Shown one piece after another: positions 23,607 to 31,607 of a stretch of 64,000 nucleotides of DNA (position 1 is its first letter; every line of letters starts with the position of its first letter). The notes beneath the pieces were generated by a model. It saw nothing but the letters and a program-made list of their open reading frames with translations, was not told the origin of the DNA and made no database searches. This DNA comes from Maricaulis virginensis (lineage in GTDB: Bacteria > Pseudomonadota > Alphaproteobacteria > Caulobacterales > Maricaulaceae), in NCBI RefSeq assembly GCF_027922185.1, contig NZ_BSFE01000007.1:97654-161653 (forward strand). Direction: 5' to 3'. Made by a program: the position numbers and the translations under genes.

Positions 23607-25601
23607 ATGACCCAAGCCGCCCGAAAGACCTCTGCCCGCACTTCCGGTTCCAGTTCGGTCGATGACCTGCAGGCCTTCCTGCGCCCCGACGGCTGGAGCG
23701 TTGACGAAGGCAAGGAAGTCTGGGCGGTTCTGGAGCCGGCGCTGGAAAGCATTCTCGACGATTTCTACGCCGATCTGCGCAAACAGCCCGAACTCGCGGA
23801 AATATTCGCGCCCTTCGAAGAAGGCATGGCCGGCATCCGCAAGCGGCAGATGGCACACTGGAAGGGCCTGCTGACCGATCCGCCGAGCCTGGATTTTGAA
23901 AGCCGCGCCATCCGCATCGCCGAGGCCCACACGCGGATCGGTCTGCCCTCGCACTGGTATCTGGCCGCCTATGGCCGCGTTATCCTGCAGGCGATCCCGG
24001 TCTTGATGTCGAAACATCGCCACTCGCCGCGCAAGACACAGGCCGCGCTGCAGGCCTTCATCGGCCGCGCTTTTCTCGACATTGGCCTCGCCCAGGAAGG
24101 CTATGAGAACGGCATTCGCCAACGGCTGGAAGACCGGGTGAACCGGGATGCCCGGCTGGGCAATCTGCGCGGTGTCGCCAACACGATTTCCAGCGTCAAC
24201 GAGATGATGCTGAACATGGCCGTGCTGCAGTCCTCCACGCAGGAATCCACCGCGAACAGCGAGTCCATCTCGGCGGCAGCCGAGGAAATGGTCGCCTCCG
24301 CCGAACAGATCGCCCAGAATTCCGACGCCGCCGCCGACGAGGCCGAAGAGACCAATACCTCGCTCAGCCGCAGCGTTGCGGCCATGGGCGAAGTGGCGAC
24401 CTCGATCGCCGAGATTGACCGCACCTCGCAGGACAGCGCGTCCAGCCTGGTTGAACTCAACGATGCCGCCGAACAGATTTCCGGCTTCCTCGGTGTCATC
24501 CAGACCATCTCCGACCAGACCAATCTGCTCGCCCTCAACGCGACGATCGAGGCCGCCCGCGCCGGAGATGCCGGCAAGGGGTTTGCTGTCGTGGCCAGCG
24601 AAGTGAAGAGTCTGGCCAACCAGGCCGCCAAGGCCACCGAGGACATTGCCGAGCGGATCACGGCACTGAAGAACGGCATGAGCGTGATCGAGAATGCCAT
24701 CACCAGCTCGCGCGCGGCAGTCGAGCGCGGCCGTGAAACCATCGACGGCGCCAATTCCAGCATCCGCACGGTCGGCGAACAGGTCTCCAGCGTGTCGCAG
24801 CGCATGCAGGAAATCTCGACCATCCTGCAGCAGCAGAAGAGTGCCAGCGCGGAAATTTCCGAGAAGATCGCCGGCGTCGCCGACCGCGCCCGGTCCGACA
24901 GCGGCCGCCTCGGAGAAATGAACACATCGCTGCAGGCCTCAAACGATGCCTTCTTGGCAAATGCCCAGTCCTGGTTCCGCGCCGACTGTCACCGGTCGCT
25001 GGTGCAGATGGCCAAGATCGATCACGTCTTCTTCAAGAAGCGCATTGTGGACATCATTGTCGGGCGCACGACCGGCAAGTCCGGCGATCTGCCAACCCAC
25101 CACCAATGCCGGCTGGGCAAGTGGTACGACACGCTCGATGTGGCATCGGTGCGCAACCACCCGGCCTACAAGGCGCTCGAGGCGCCGCACGCCCGTGTCC
25201 ACGACATTGCCCGCGAGGTCCTGCAGGCGCACGAGGCCGGCGCGGACAAGCGTGCCTTCGAGCGCCTGGCCGATCTGGAGACGGCGAGCCAGGAAGTCCT
25301 GCATCTGCTCGACACGCTCGCCGAGGCACTCGACACCGACCTGCATGACGCGGACAGCCGCAGCTATGCCCGCCGTGCGGTTGAAGGCGTGACCGGCCGC
25401 TTCACCTCGTCCGAAGCGGCCGGCGAGATCGTCATTCGAGATATCTCCGAAACCGGTATCGGTGTGGCAGGTCCCAATCTCGGCGAGGCCGGGCGCGCCA
25501 TGCAGCTGGAGGTCAACGGTCAGACCGTGCTGGGCGAGATCGCCTGGTCGAACGGCCAGGGCGCCGGCATCCGCATCCTGAAAGGCGAAGTCTCGCTCTG
25601 A
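23607..25601 (+). CDS. Soluble globin-coupled chemoreceptor with CZB and PilZ domains
   Basis: A 664-residue protein without membrane segments. Residues 20-175 are a sensor globin with proximal His108 in AEAHTRIGL and the family's HWYLAAYGRV. Residues 190-440 are an MCP signalling coil with tip TNLLALNATIEAARAGDAGK at 305-324. Residues 455-540 form a CZB zinc domain (His473, His499-x-Cys501, His528; CRLGKWY). Residues 588-660 look like PilZ (RR at 589-590 and DISETG at 612-617). It should respond to O2 or redox and zinc/hypochlorite-type signals and may bind c-di-GMP. ATG 23607 follows GAGGAA; a TTG ten codons earlier is less likely. Confidence 0.88.
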   Translation: MTQAARKTSARTSGSSSVDDLQAFLRPDGWSVDEGKEVWAVLEPALESILDDFYADLRKQPELAEIFAPFEEGMAGIRKRQMAHWKGLLTDPPSLDFESRAIRIAEAHTRIGLPSHWYLAAYGRVILQAIPVLMSKHRHSPRKTQAALQAFIGRAFLDIGLAQEGYENGIRQRLEDRVNRDARLGNLRGVANTISSVNEMMLNMAVLQSSTQESTANSESISAAAEEMVASAEQIAQNSDAAADEAEETNTSLSRSVAAMGEVATSIAEIDRTSQDSASSLVELNDAAEQISGFLGVIQTISDQTNLLALNATIEAARAGDAGKGFAVVASEVKSLANQAAKATEDIAERITALKNGMSVIENAITSSRAAVERGRETIDGANSSIRTVGEQVSSVSQRMQEISTILQQQKSASAEISEKIAGVADRARSDSGRLGEMNTSLQASNDAFLANAQSWFRADCHRSLVQMAKIDHVFFKKRIVDIIVGRTTGKSGDLPTHHQCRLGKWYDTLDVASVRNHPAYKALEAPHARVHDIAREVLQAHEAGADKRAFERLADLETASQEVLHLLDTLAEALDTDLHDADSRSYARRAVEGVTGRFTSSEAAGEIVIRDISETGIGVAGPNLGEAGRAMQLEVNGQTVLGEIAWSNGQGAGIRILKGEVSL

Positions 25602-25675
25602 CACCTGCAGGGCGGTTGACGCGTGTTTCGGGAATTCCGAATGTCGACGGTGACCACGCCGCGAGGGAATTCGTC

Positions 25676-26071
25676 ATGACCGCCAGCGTCGCCCCGTCTT
25701 TGATGTTCGAGGGTCAGGCCGAAGCCGCCATGTCTCTCTACACCTCGCTGTTCGAGAACTCGCAGGTGCTGGACGTCGAGCGTTATGGCCCGAAGGGTCC
25801 AGGTCCCGAAGGCAGCATCGTGAAAGCCGCCTTCACCCTCAATGGCCGCCTGCATCACTGCATCGACTCGCCGTCGAAGCACGATTTCTCCTTCACACCG
25901 GCGATATCGCTGTTTGCCGAATGCGAGACAGAGGCTGAACTCGACCGGCTGTTCGACGCCCTGTCGACCGACGGGCAAATCCTGATGCCGCTCGACACCT
26001 ATCCCTTCGCCCGCAAATTCACCTGGATTGTCGACCGTTTCGGCGTGTCCTGGCAGCTGCGGCTGGCCTAG
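25676..26071 (+). CDS. VOC family protein, PhnB-like
   Basis: The 131-residue protein matches the PhnB/3-demethylubiquinone methyltransferase-like VOC subgroup: SLMFEGQAEAAMSLYTSLF at the start, YGPKGPGPEGSIVKAAFTL in the middle and WIVDRFGVSWQL at the end. Its biochemical role is unknown. ATG 25676 is preceded by GCGAGGGAATTCGTC. It converges on the HxlR gene with an 8-base gap. Confidence 0.85.
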   Translation: MTASVAPSLMFEGQAEAAMSLYTSLFENSQVLDVERYGPKGPGPEGSIVKAAFTLNGRLHHCIDSPSKHDFSFTPAISLFAECETEAELDRLFDALSTDGQILMPLDTYPFARKFTWIVDRFGVSWQLRLA

Positions 26072-26079
26072 GACAGTGC

Positions 26080-26478
26080 TCAGACGGTCTGCGAGGACGT
26101 GTCCGGCTGCAGGGCCTCGCGCTGGTCGGCCCAGGTCAAAAGGGCGTCCAGCGCCGGGCAAAGCGCCTGGCCCCACTCGGTGAGGCGATATTCGACCCGG
26201 GGCGGAACCACGGGATAGACCTTCCGGAACACCACGCCATCGCTTTCCAGCTGGCGCAGCTGCTGGGTGAGCATTTTTTGCGAGATGGCCGGGATCGCGC
26301 GTTCCAGCTCGGAAAAGCGCATCACCTTGCCGCCGAAGAGGTGGAAGAGGATCACCAGCTTCCATCGCCCCTCGACGATCCGCAGCGTGTTGACCACGCC
26401 TTCGGCGGCCGTCTCCGCCGTGAAGGCTTCTAACTTACTTTTTGGTGCGTACCAGACTTTATCGTGCGTACTTGTCAT
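26080..26478 (-). CDS. HxlR family transcriptional regulator
   Basis: A 132-residue winged-helix protein with the HxlR pattern GRWKLVILFHLFGGKVMRFSELE, ISQKMLTQQLRQLESDGVV and VEYRLTEWGQAL. The conserved N-terminal Cys of thiol-sensing members is absent. ATG 26478 was chosen because upstream sequence is antisense to the next gene. It diverges from the NTF2-like/SDR pair with a 71-base gap and probably regulates it. Confidence 0.9.
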   Translation of the reverse strand: MTSTHDKVWYAPKSKLEAFTAETAAEGVVNTLRIVEGRWKLVILFHLFGGKVMRFSELERAIPAISQKMLTQQLRQLESDGVVFRKVYPVVPPRVEYRLTEWGQALCPALDALLTWADQREALQPDTSSQTV

Positions 26479-26549
26479 TTTCCCAGTGTCGCTCCACTTG
26501 CCTTCCAGATCAATCCGGAGGCGCGGCCTCCGCCAACCAGGAGATGGCC

Positions 26550-26876
26550 ATGACGCAGACACTTCCTTCTTCCATCGCCGCATATTTCGACGCTGCCAAT
26601 CGCCGCGACCTCGATCGCGCCGCTGCACAGTTTTCCGCGGATGCCCGCGTCCGGGACGAGAGCCGGGATCATATCGGCCGGTCCGCGATCGAAGCCTGGC
26701 TGAAGCAGACGGTCGACGCATACGACTTCCATGCTGACCCCGGCCCGGCAGAGTACAGGGATGGCGCCGTATTTGTGCCGGCCACGGTGTCCGGCAGCTT
26801 TCCGGGCAGCCCGATTGCATTGACCTACCGCTTCGGGATGGACGCCGACCGGATCGCCTCGCTGGAGATTGCCTGA
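26550..26876 (+). CDS. NTF2-like / SnoaL-like protein
   Basis: A 108-residue protein of the NTF2-like cone fold (IAAYFDAANRRDLDRAAAQFSADARVRDE, in pieces, then IGRSAIEAWLKQT). Members bind small molecules or act as isomerases or dehydratases; function here is unknown. ATG 26550 is seven bases after CCAGGAG, whereas ATG 26544 is too close to it. The stop and the next start overlap by one base (TGATG), so it is coupled to the SDR gene. Confidence 0.82.
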   Translation: MTQTLPSSIAAYFDAANRRDLDRAAAQFSADARVRDESRDHIGRSAIEAWLKQTVDAYDFHADPGPAEYRDGAVFVPATVSGSFPGSPIALTYRFGMDADRIASLEIA

Positions 26877-27664
26877 TGCCGTCTGTTGCGACACCGGAAT
26901 TCACCGGCAAGCGCGTCCTGGTGACCGGCGGCACCAAAGGAACGGGCGCAGCCACTGTGGACCTGTTCCGCAGCCGCGGAGCCCGCGTTGCCACCGCCGC
27001 CCGCTCGACACCGCCCGGCGGTGTGAATGCCGACCTGTTCGTGCAGGCTGACCTGACGGAGCCGGACAGTGTTCAGCCCCTGGCCGACGCGGTCACCGAT
27101 GCCTTTGGCGGTATCGACATCCTGGTCCATTGCCTGGGCGGATCGACGGCGCCGGCCGGCGGCTTTGCAGCACTTTCGGACGATATCTGGCACGGTGAGA
27201 TGCAGCTCAACCTGCTCAGTGCCGTCCGGCTGGACCGCGCCCTCCTGCCCGGCATGCTCGCCCGCCAGGAGGGCGCGATCATCCACGTCACCTCGATCCA
27301 GCGGCGCCTGCCCCTTCACGACTCCACCACAGCCTATGCCGCCGCAAAGGCGGCGCTGAGCACCTATTCCAAATCGCTGTCGAAAGAGGTCGGCCCGGCG
27401 GGCGTCCGGGTGAATGCCGTGGCACCGGGATGGATCTATACCGAAGCCGCCGAAGCCCTGGTGCAGCGCATCGCCGAGAATGCGGGAACCGGCGAGACCG
27501 CCGCAAGGCAAAGCATTCTGGACGCGCTCGGCGGCATTCCGATCGGCCGCCCGGCCCGGCCGGAAGAGGTCGCCGAAACGATCGCCTTCCTCGCCTCCGA
27601 CCGCGCGAAGGCCATCCATGGCACCGAGGTGACGATTGACGGCGGCACAGTCCCGACGGTCTGA
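26876..27664 (+). CDS. Short-chain dehydrogenase/reductase (SDR)
   Basis: The 262-residue NAD(P)-dependent oxidoreductase has the nucleotide motif VTGGTKGTGAATV near residue 17, the catalytic Tyr-x-x-x-Lys in TAYAAAKAALS near residue 157, and a C-terminal GTEVTIDGGTVPTV typical of classical SDRs. NADP preference is plausible from AARST. The substrate is unknown. It is translated together with the NTF2-like protein under the divergent HxlR regulator, a common trio in Proteobacteria. Confidence 0.92.
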   Translation: MPSVATPEFTGKRVLVTGGTKGTGAATVDLFRSRGARVATAARSTPPGGVNADLFVQADLTEPDSVQPLADAVTDAFGGIDILVHCLGGSTAPAGGFAALSDDIWHGEMQLNLLSAVRLDRALLPGMLARQEGAIIHVTSIQRRLPLHDSTTAYAAAKAALSTYSKSLSKEVGPAGVRVNAVAPGWIYTEAAEALVQRIAENAGTGETAARQSILDALGGIPIGRPARPEEVAETIAFLASDRAKAIHGTEVTIDGGTVPTV

Positions 27665-27688
27665 CCGTGTCGCAGGGCGGAGCCTGGC

Positions 27689-28114
27689 CTAGTTCGCCTT
27701 CTTCGGCGGTGTCGGGGCCATGATGTCGGGGAGCGGGGCGACCGGGACGCCGTCATCGAGGAGCTTGCGGCTCTCTTCCGGCGTGGTCTCGCCATAGATC
27801 AGGCGTTCCGGCTTGTCGCCCGCATGCATGGCCCTCGCCTCGCGGGCGAAATCGCCGCCGACATAGTCGTAATTCTTGCGGATATGCGCCTTCACCCGGT
27901 CGGCAAGGTCGCGGAACTGCGCCTCCGGAGACGCCGCCTCGCGCTTGCGGGCGGTCGATACGGCCGGCGCCATGAGCGCCTTGTGCACGTCGCTGGATCC
28001 GCATTCGGGGCATTGCACCAGTTCGCGTTCGATCTGGTCGTCGCAGGCATCGGAACTGGAGAACCAGGCCTCGAATTCATGGTCCTGGTCACAGCGCAGC
28101 GCATAGCGGATCAT
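27689..28114 (-). CDS. DUF1178 family zinc-ribbon protein
   Basis: A 141-residue protein with a single N-terminal zinc ribbon: Cys8 (LRCDQDHEFEAWF) and the VQCPECGSSDVHKALMAP pair. The C-terminal half is charged (YGETTPEESRKLLDDG). DUF1178 is of unknown function and found mainly in Alpha- and Betaproteobacteria, usually beside the nitrilase gene as here. The ATG overlaps the nitrilase stop (ATGA). Confidence 0.92.
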   Translation of the reverse strand: MIRYALRCDQDHEFEAWFSSSDACDDQIERELVQCPECGSSDVHKALMAPAVSTARKREAASPEAQFRDLADRVKAHIRKNYDYVGGDFAREARAMHAGDKPERLIYGETTPEESRKLLDDGVPVAPLPDIMAPTPPKKAN

Positions 28115-28953
28115 GTCGGTGACGGCATGTCCGGACCGGCAAGATCGCGGTCATGCTCCAGGGCGGGAATGCGGCGGCGGGCCTCGGCGACCTTGTCGAG
28201 ATCGATCCGCGCGCTCAGCACACCCGGCTCGGCATCCTTGCGGACGGCGACGACCTCGCCCCAGGGACCGATGATCATCGAATGCCCCCAGGTCTTGCGG
28301 CCGTCCTGATGCAGGCCCGACTGCGCCGGCGCGATGACATAGCTGCCGGTCTCGATCGCCCGGGCCCGCAGCAGCACCTCCCAGTGGGCACGTCCGGTCG
28401 GCCGGGTGAAAGCGGCCGGAACGGCCAGGATCCGGGCACCCGCCTTGGCCAGGCGCCGGTAGAGATAGGCGAAGCGCACATCATAGCAGATCGACAGGCC
28501 CAGCCGGACACCGGCCGCATCCGCCACGACCAGCCGGTCGCCCGGCGCGTAATTGTCGCTTTCCCGGTAGGTCTCGCCCTTGCCCAGGCCGACATCGAAC
28601 ATGTGCGCCTTGTCGTAGGTCGCCAGAAGGGCACCATCGGGGCCGAACAGGAAGCTGCGGTTTGCCGCCCGGCCGTCCGGCGTGCGCACGGCAAGCGAGC
28701 CGATCAGCAGCGTGATGCCCAGTTCGCGCGCCAGGGCCGAGAAGGCCGGCAGGGCCGGTTCGGTCTCCGGCGCGTGCAGCACCTTGAAGGCTTCCGCAGC
28801 ATTCTTCTGCACGAGATGCGTGGTTTCCGGCGTGGCGACAAGCTGCGCGCCGGTGGCCGCCGCATCCCGGATCAGGCGGATGGCGTCCTTGATGTTTGCG
28901 GCGGGGTCGATCCCCGAGCACATCTGCACGAGGGCAATGTCGAGTTGGCTCAT
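28111..28953 (-). CDS. Carbon-nitrogen hydrolase (Nit/omega-amidase-like)
   Basis: The 280-residue protein has the nitrilase catalytic triad: Glu in ATPETTH, Lys in YDKAHMFD and Cys in GLSICYDVRF. The sequence is close to the Nit1/Nit2 branch; bacterial and mammalian Nit1 enzymes repair deaminated glutathione, while Nit2 is an omega-amidase. Its start overlaps the grxC stop by one base (TGATG), and the glutathione-linked partner fits a Nit1-like repair role; that link is inference. Confidence 0.88.
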   Translation of the reverse strand: MSQLDIALVQMCSGIDPAANIKDAIRLIRDAAATGAQLVATPETTHLVQKNAAEAFKVLHAPETEPALPAFSALARELGITLLIGSLAVRTPDGRAANRSFLFGPDGALLATYDKAHMFDVGLGKGETYRESDNYAPGDRLVVADAAGVRLGLSICYDVRFAYLYRRLAKAGARILAVPAAFTRPTGRAHWEVLLRARAIETGSYVIAPAQSGLHQDGRKTWGHSMIIGPWGEVVAVRKDAEPGVLSARIDLDKVAEARRRIPALEHDRDLAGPDMPSPT

Positions 28954-29210
28954 CAGGCGGCGAGCATATCATCCAGCTTGCCGGCCCGTTCAAGAGCCAT
29001 CATGTCGTCGCAGCCGCCGATATGGATATCGCCGACGAAAATCTGCGGGAAGGTGCGGCCGCCATTCGAGCGCTGGATCATCTCGTTGCGCTTGGCCTGG
29101 TCGAAGCCGGCGTCGATCTCGTTGAACGCCACGCCCTTCTGTTTCAGCAGGGAAATCGCGCGGGCACAATAACCGCACATCGGGCGCGTATAGATAGTCA
29201 CTTCAGCCAT
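28953..29210 (-). CDS. grxC: Glutaredoxin 3
   Basis: An 85-residue dithiol glutaredoxin that reduces disulfides and mixed disulfides with glutathione. The active site is CGYC (Cys12, Cys15) instead of the usual CPYC. The glutathione-binding TFPQIFV and GGCDDMMALE follow in order. ATG 29210 is preceded by GGAGTAG. It heads a coupled unit with the nitrilase and DUF1178 genes. Confidence 0.94.
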   Translation of the reverse strand: MAEVTIYTRPMCGYCARAISLLKQKGVAFNEIDAGFDQAKRNEMIQRSNGGRTFPQIFVGDIHIGGCDDMMALERAGKLDDMLAA

Positions 29211-29273
29211 GAAACTACTCCGTGTACAGGCCGGCCGCGACGGGCGGACGGCCGGAAAATCCGTTCAGCCTCC

Positions 29274-30020
29274 CTAGATAGTGGGATCCGTGGACCTGAC
29301 AACGCGGCACAGTGTCATAACCGATACGTGCGCCGCACCCGCCCGTTTCAGCGTCCGGGCACAGGCCGTCGCCGTCGCGCCTGTCGTGACGACATCGTCA
29401 ACCAGAACCAGCCGGCGGCCCTCGACGCGGCTGCGATCCGGCACATGGAAGGCGCCGGCGACATTGCGCTTGCGCGAACGGGCGCTCTGTCCGGCCTGGC
29501 TGGGGGTAGCGCGACGGCGCAGCAGCCAGCCGGTTTCCATCGGCACACCGGACAGCCGGGCGATCGCAGCGCCCAGCAGCGCCGACTGGTTGTAGCGGCG
29601 CGCCAGCAGGCGCCGCCAGTGCAGCGGCACCGGCAGGATGGCATCGGCACCGTCAAGGCCGTCGCGGCCCGCCGCAATCATCCAGCGGGCGAACTGATCG
29701 ATCATCTCGCGCCGGCTGCCATGCTTGAACCCGAGCACAAGCGGACGTGAGGCATCGTCATACGCCAACGGGGCACGGACGAGGTCGTAAACGGGCTGTT
29801 TTGCGACACACAGGGCGCACAATGTTGCAGATGTGGACGCACTGCCGCCGGGATAGGGAAAGGGCAGGCCGCACACGCCGCACCAGGGCGCATCCAGAAA
29901 GGTCAGCCGGGCCCAGCCCGCCGCTTGCAACCGGCCGCTGGCATCGACAGCGCCGCCCGTCACCGGGCAGACCGGCGGCCAGGCCAGATCGGCCAGACGG
30001 CTGGCAATTTCGCCAATCAC
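29274..30020 (-). CDS. comF: ComF family phosphoribosyltransferase-like protein
   Basis: The 248-residue protein has an N-terminal zinc ribbon (CPVTGG, CGVCGLPF, CALC) and a type I phosphoribosyltransferase domain with the PRPP loop VLVDDVVTTGATATACA near the C-terminus. ComF proteins take part in DNA uptake in competent bacteria; in many others, as possibly here, the role is unproven. The 63-base gap to grxC contains a GGCCGG/CCGGCC hairpin. It diverges from the methyltransferase gene with 48 bases between. Confidence 0.92.
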   Translation of the reverse strand: MIGEIASRLADLAWPPVCPVTGGAVDASGRLQAAGWARLTFLDAPWCGVCGLPFPYPGGSASTSATLCALCVAKQPVYDLVRAPLAYDDASRPLVLGFKHGSRREMIDQFARWMIAAGRDGLDGADAILPVPLHWRRLLARRYNQSALLGAAIARLSGVPMETGWLLRRRATPSQAGQSARSRKRNVAGAFHVPDRSRVEGRRLVLVDDVVTTGATATACARTLKRAGAAHVSVMTLCRVVRSTDPTI

Positions 30021-30068
30021 ACACCCGCCCCCTTTCCCCGGCGCCCCTTAGACGGCATATCCCGCACC

Positions 30069-30986
30069 ATGAATTCCGACACGCCGCCCCGCCTTTTCGA
30101 CCGGACCCTGCTGCGCACACGCCGCAACCGCGCTGCGGCCCGTCTGGCAGACTACAACTTTCTCGTTCGGCGTGCATTCGACGATATCTGCGACCGGGTG
30201 GAGAGTGTCACACGGGACTTCGAGCGCGGGGCCATACTGGGCGGCGGGCCGGGTCTGGCCGACGAGCTGACGGCCCGCCCTGCCGGCGGCAAGATCGGCT
30301 GGCTGGCCAGCGCAGACCTGTCGCCGCAAGTGGCTGAAACGCTGGACCGTCCGGCCCTGGCGCTGGACGAGGAGGCCCTGCCCTTCGCGGAAGAAAGCCT
30401 GGATCTCGTCCTGGCGCCCTGGGGGCTGCACTGGACCAACGACCTGCCCGGCGTGCTGGTGCAGATCAATCACGCGCTCAAGCCGGACGGTTTCTTTGCT
30501 GCGTCGATGCTGGGCGGTTCGACCCTGAACGAGCTGCGGCGCTGCCTGATGACGGCAGAGAGCGAACTGACCGGCGGTGCCAGTGCGCGCGTTTCGCCCT
30601 ATGCCGGCACGTTCGACATGGCGGCACTGATGCAGCGCGCCGGCTTTGCCATGCCGGTTGCGGATATCGACCGCGTGACCGTGCGCTACAACAATCTCTT
30701 CGCCCTGATGGCCGATCTGCGCGGCATGGGCGAGACCTCGGTCCTCGCCGACCGGCCCCGGAACCCGGCCACGCGGGCGCTCTTCATGCGGACGGCAGAG
30801 CTTTATGCACAGCAGTTTGCCGACGAGGACGGCCGCATCCGGGCGACATTCGAGATCGTGCACGCAGCCGGCTGGGCGCCACACCCGGACCAGCCCAAGC
30901 CGAAGCGCCCCGGTTCCGCGACACACCGGCTGGCGGACGCGCTGGGCGTTCGTGAACAGTCGCTGGGAGAGAAGGCCGGCCGCTAG
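30069..30986 (+). CDS. SAM-dependent methyltransferase family protein, NDUFAF5-like
   Basis: A 305-residue protein with the N-terminal LFDRTLLRTRRNRAA and FDDICDRVESVTRDF that mark the NDUFAF5/BioC-like group. The SAM motif is weak (AILGGGPGLADEL), and the fold continues with LDLVLAPWGLHWTNDLPG. Human NDUFAF5 hydroxylates an arginine of complex I, and alphaproteobacterial homologues are its likely ancestors; function here is inference. Its TAG stop and the TAG stop of the convergent Flp gene share the palindrome CTAG at 30983-30986. Confidence 0.8.
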   Translation: MNSDTPPRLFDRTLLRTRRNRAAARLADYNFLVRRAFDDICDRVESVTRDFERGAILGGGPGLADELTARPAGGKIGWLASADLSPQVAETLDRPALALDEEALPFAEESLDLVLAPWGLHWTNDLPGVLVQINHALKPDGFFAASMLGGSTLNELRRCLMTAESELTGGASARVSPYAGTFDMAALMQRAGFAMPVADIDRVTVRYNNLFALMADLRGMGETSVLADRPRNPATRALFMRTAELYAQQFADEDGRIRATFEIVHAAGWAPHPDQPKPKRPGSATHRLADALGVREQSLGEKAGR

Positions 30987-31144
30987 AAGGGCGCCGAGGC
31001 CTGGTCGAGCATGTCCATGATGGCCGGACCGATCAGGGTCAGGCCGCCGATGATCATGATCGAAATCAGCACGGCAATGATCGAGTATTCGATGGCCGTG
31101 GCACCGCCCGTATCGCCGCAAAAATCGGACAGGCGCCGGATCAG
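30983..31144 (-). CDS. Flp/Fap type IVb pilin with non-canonical CTG start
   Basis: The 53-residue protein is a Flp pilin: GGATAIEYSIIAVLISIMI is the prepilin peptidase site (Gly-Gly before ATAIEY, with Glu5 and Tyr6 of the mature protein) and the hydrophobic assembly helix. No ATG, GTG or TTG lies in frame between the conserved part and about 200 bases upstream. The best start is CTG at 31144-31142, which overlaps the NUDIX stop as CTGA and would work by translational coupling; ATC at 31141 is another. It may instead be a remnant. No other pilus genes are nearby. Confidence 0.7.
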   Translation of the reverse strand: MIRRLSDFCGDTGGATAIEYSIIAVLISIMIIGGLTLIGPAIMDMLDQASAPF

Positions 31145-31557
31145 AGCCGGTCGCGAATTTCCGCGGCCAGCGACCGGTCCGCCGGCGAGAGCCGGTACTC
31201 GCCCAGCTTTTCCTTGCGGACCCAGGCGATCTCCTGCCCCTCCAGCGGACGGGCGAACCCGTCCCAGGTGCGGCACAGGAATAGCGGCATCACGATATGA
31301 AAGGTCTCGTAGGGATGGGATACGAAGGCGAAGGGATGCAGGCATCGCTCGCATGGCTCCACTCCCAATTCCTCACGGAGCTCCCGGACAACGGTCTGCT
31401 CCGGCGTTTCCCCCGGCTCGATCTTGCCGCCGGGAAACTCCCAAAGCCCTGCCATCGGTTTGCCCTCGGGCCGTCTGGCGATGAGGATCCGTCCATCCGG
31501 ATCCAGCAAGGCACAGGCGGCGACATGGATCACCGGTTTGGGGCCACCAGCCGACAT
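31141..31557 (-). CDS. NUDIX hydrolase, MutT-like (8-oxo-dGTP type)
   Basis: The 138-residue protein carries a complete Nudix box, GGKIEPGETPEQTVVRELREELG (read as Gly, Glu, REL-REE-G), near residues 43-65. PGGKIEPGE and the C-terminal helix-strand are typical of MutT enzymes that remove oxidised nucleotides from the pool. It lies between the parvulin gene and the Flp pilin gene on the same strand, and its stop codon overlaps the proposed CTG start of the pilin. Confidence 0.92.
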   Translation of the reverse strand: MSAGGPKPVIHVAACALLDPDGRILIARRPEGKPMAGLWEFPGGKIEPGETPEQTVVRELREELGVEPCERCLHPFAFVSHPYETFHIVMPLFLCRTWDGFARPLEGQEIAWVRKEKLGEYRLSPADRSLAAEIRDRL

Positions 31558-31607
31558 CGTGCGTGAACTCCTTTAAGATCGGGTGCAGAAACGCGGTGAA
31601 TACCGGC

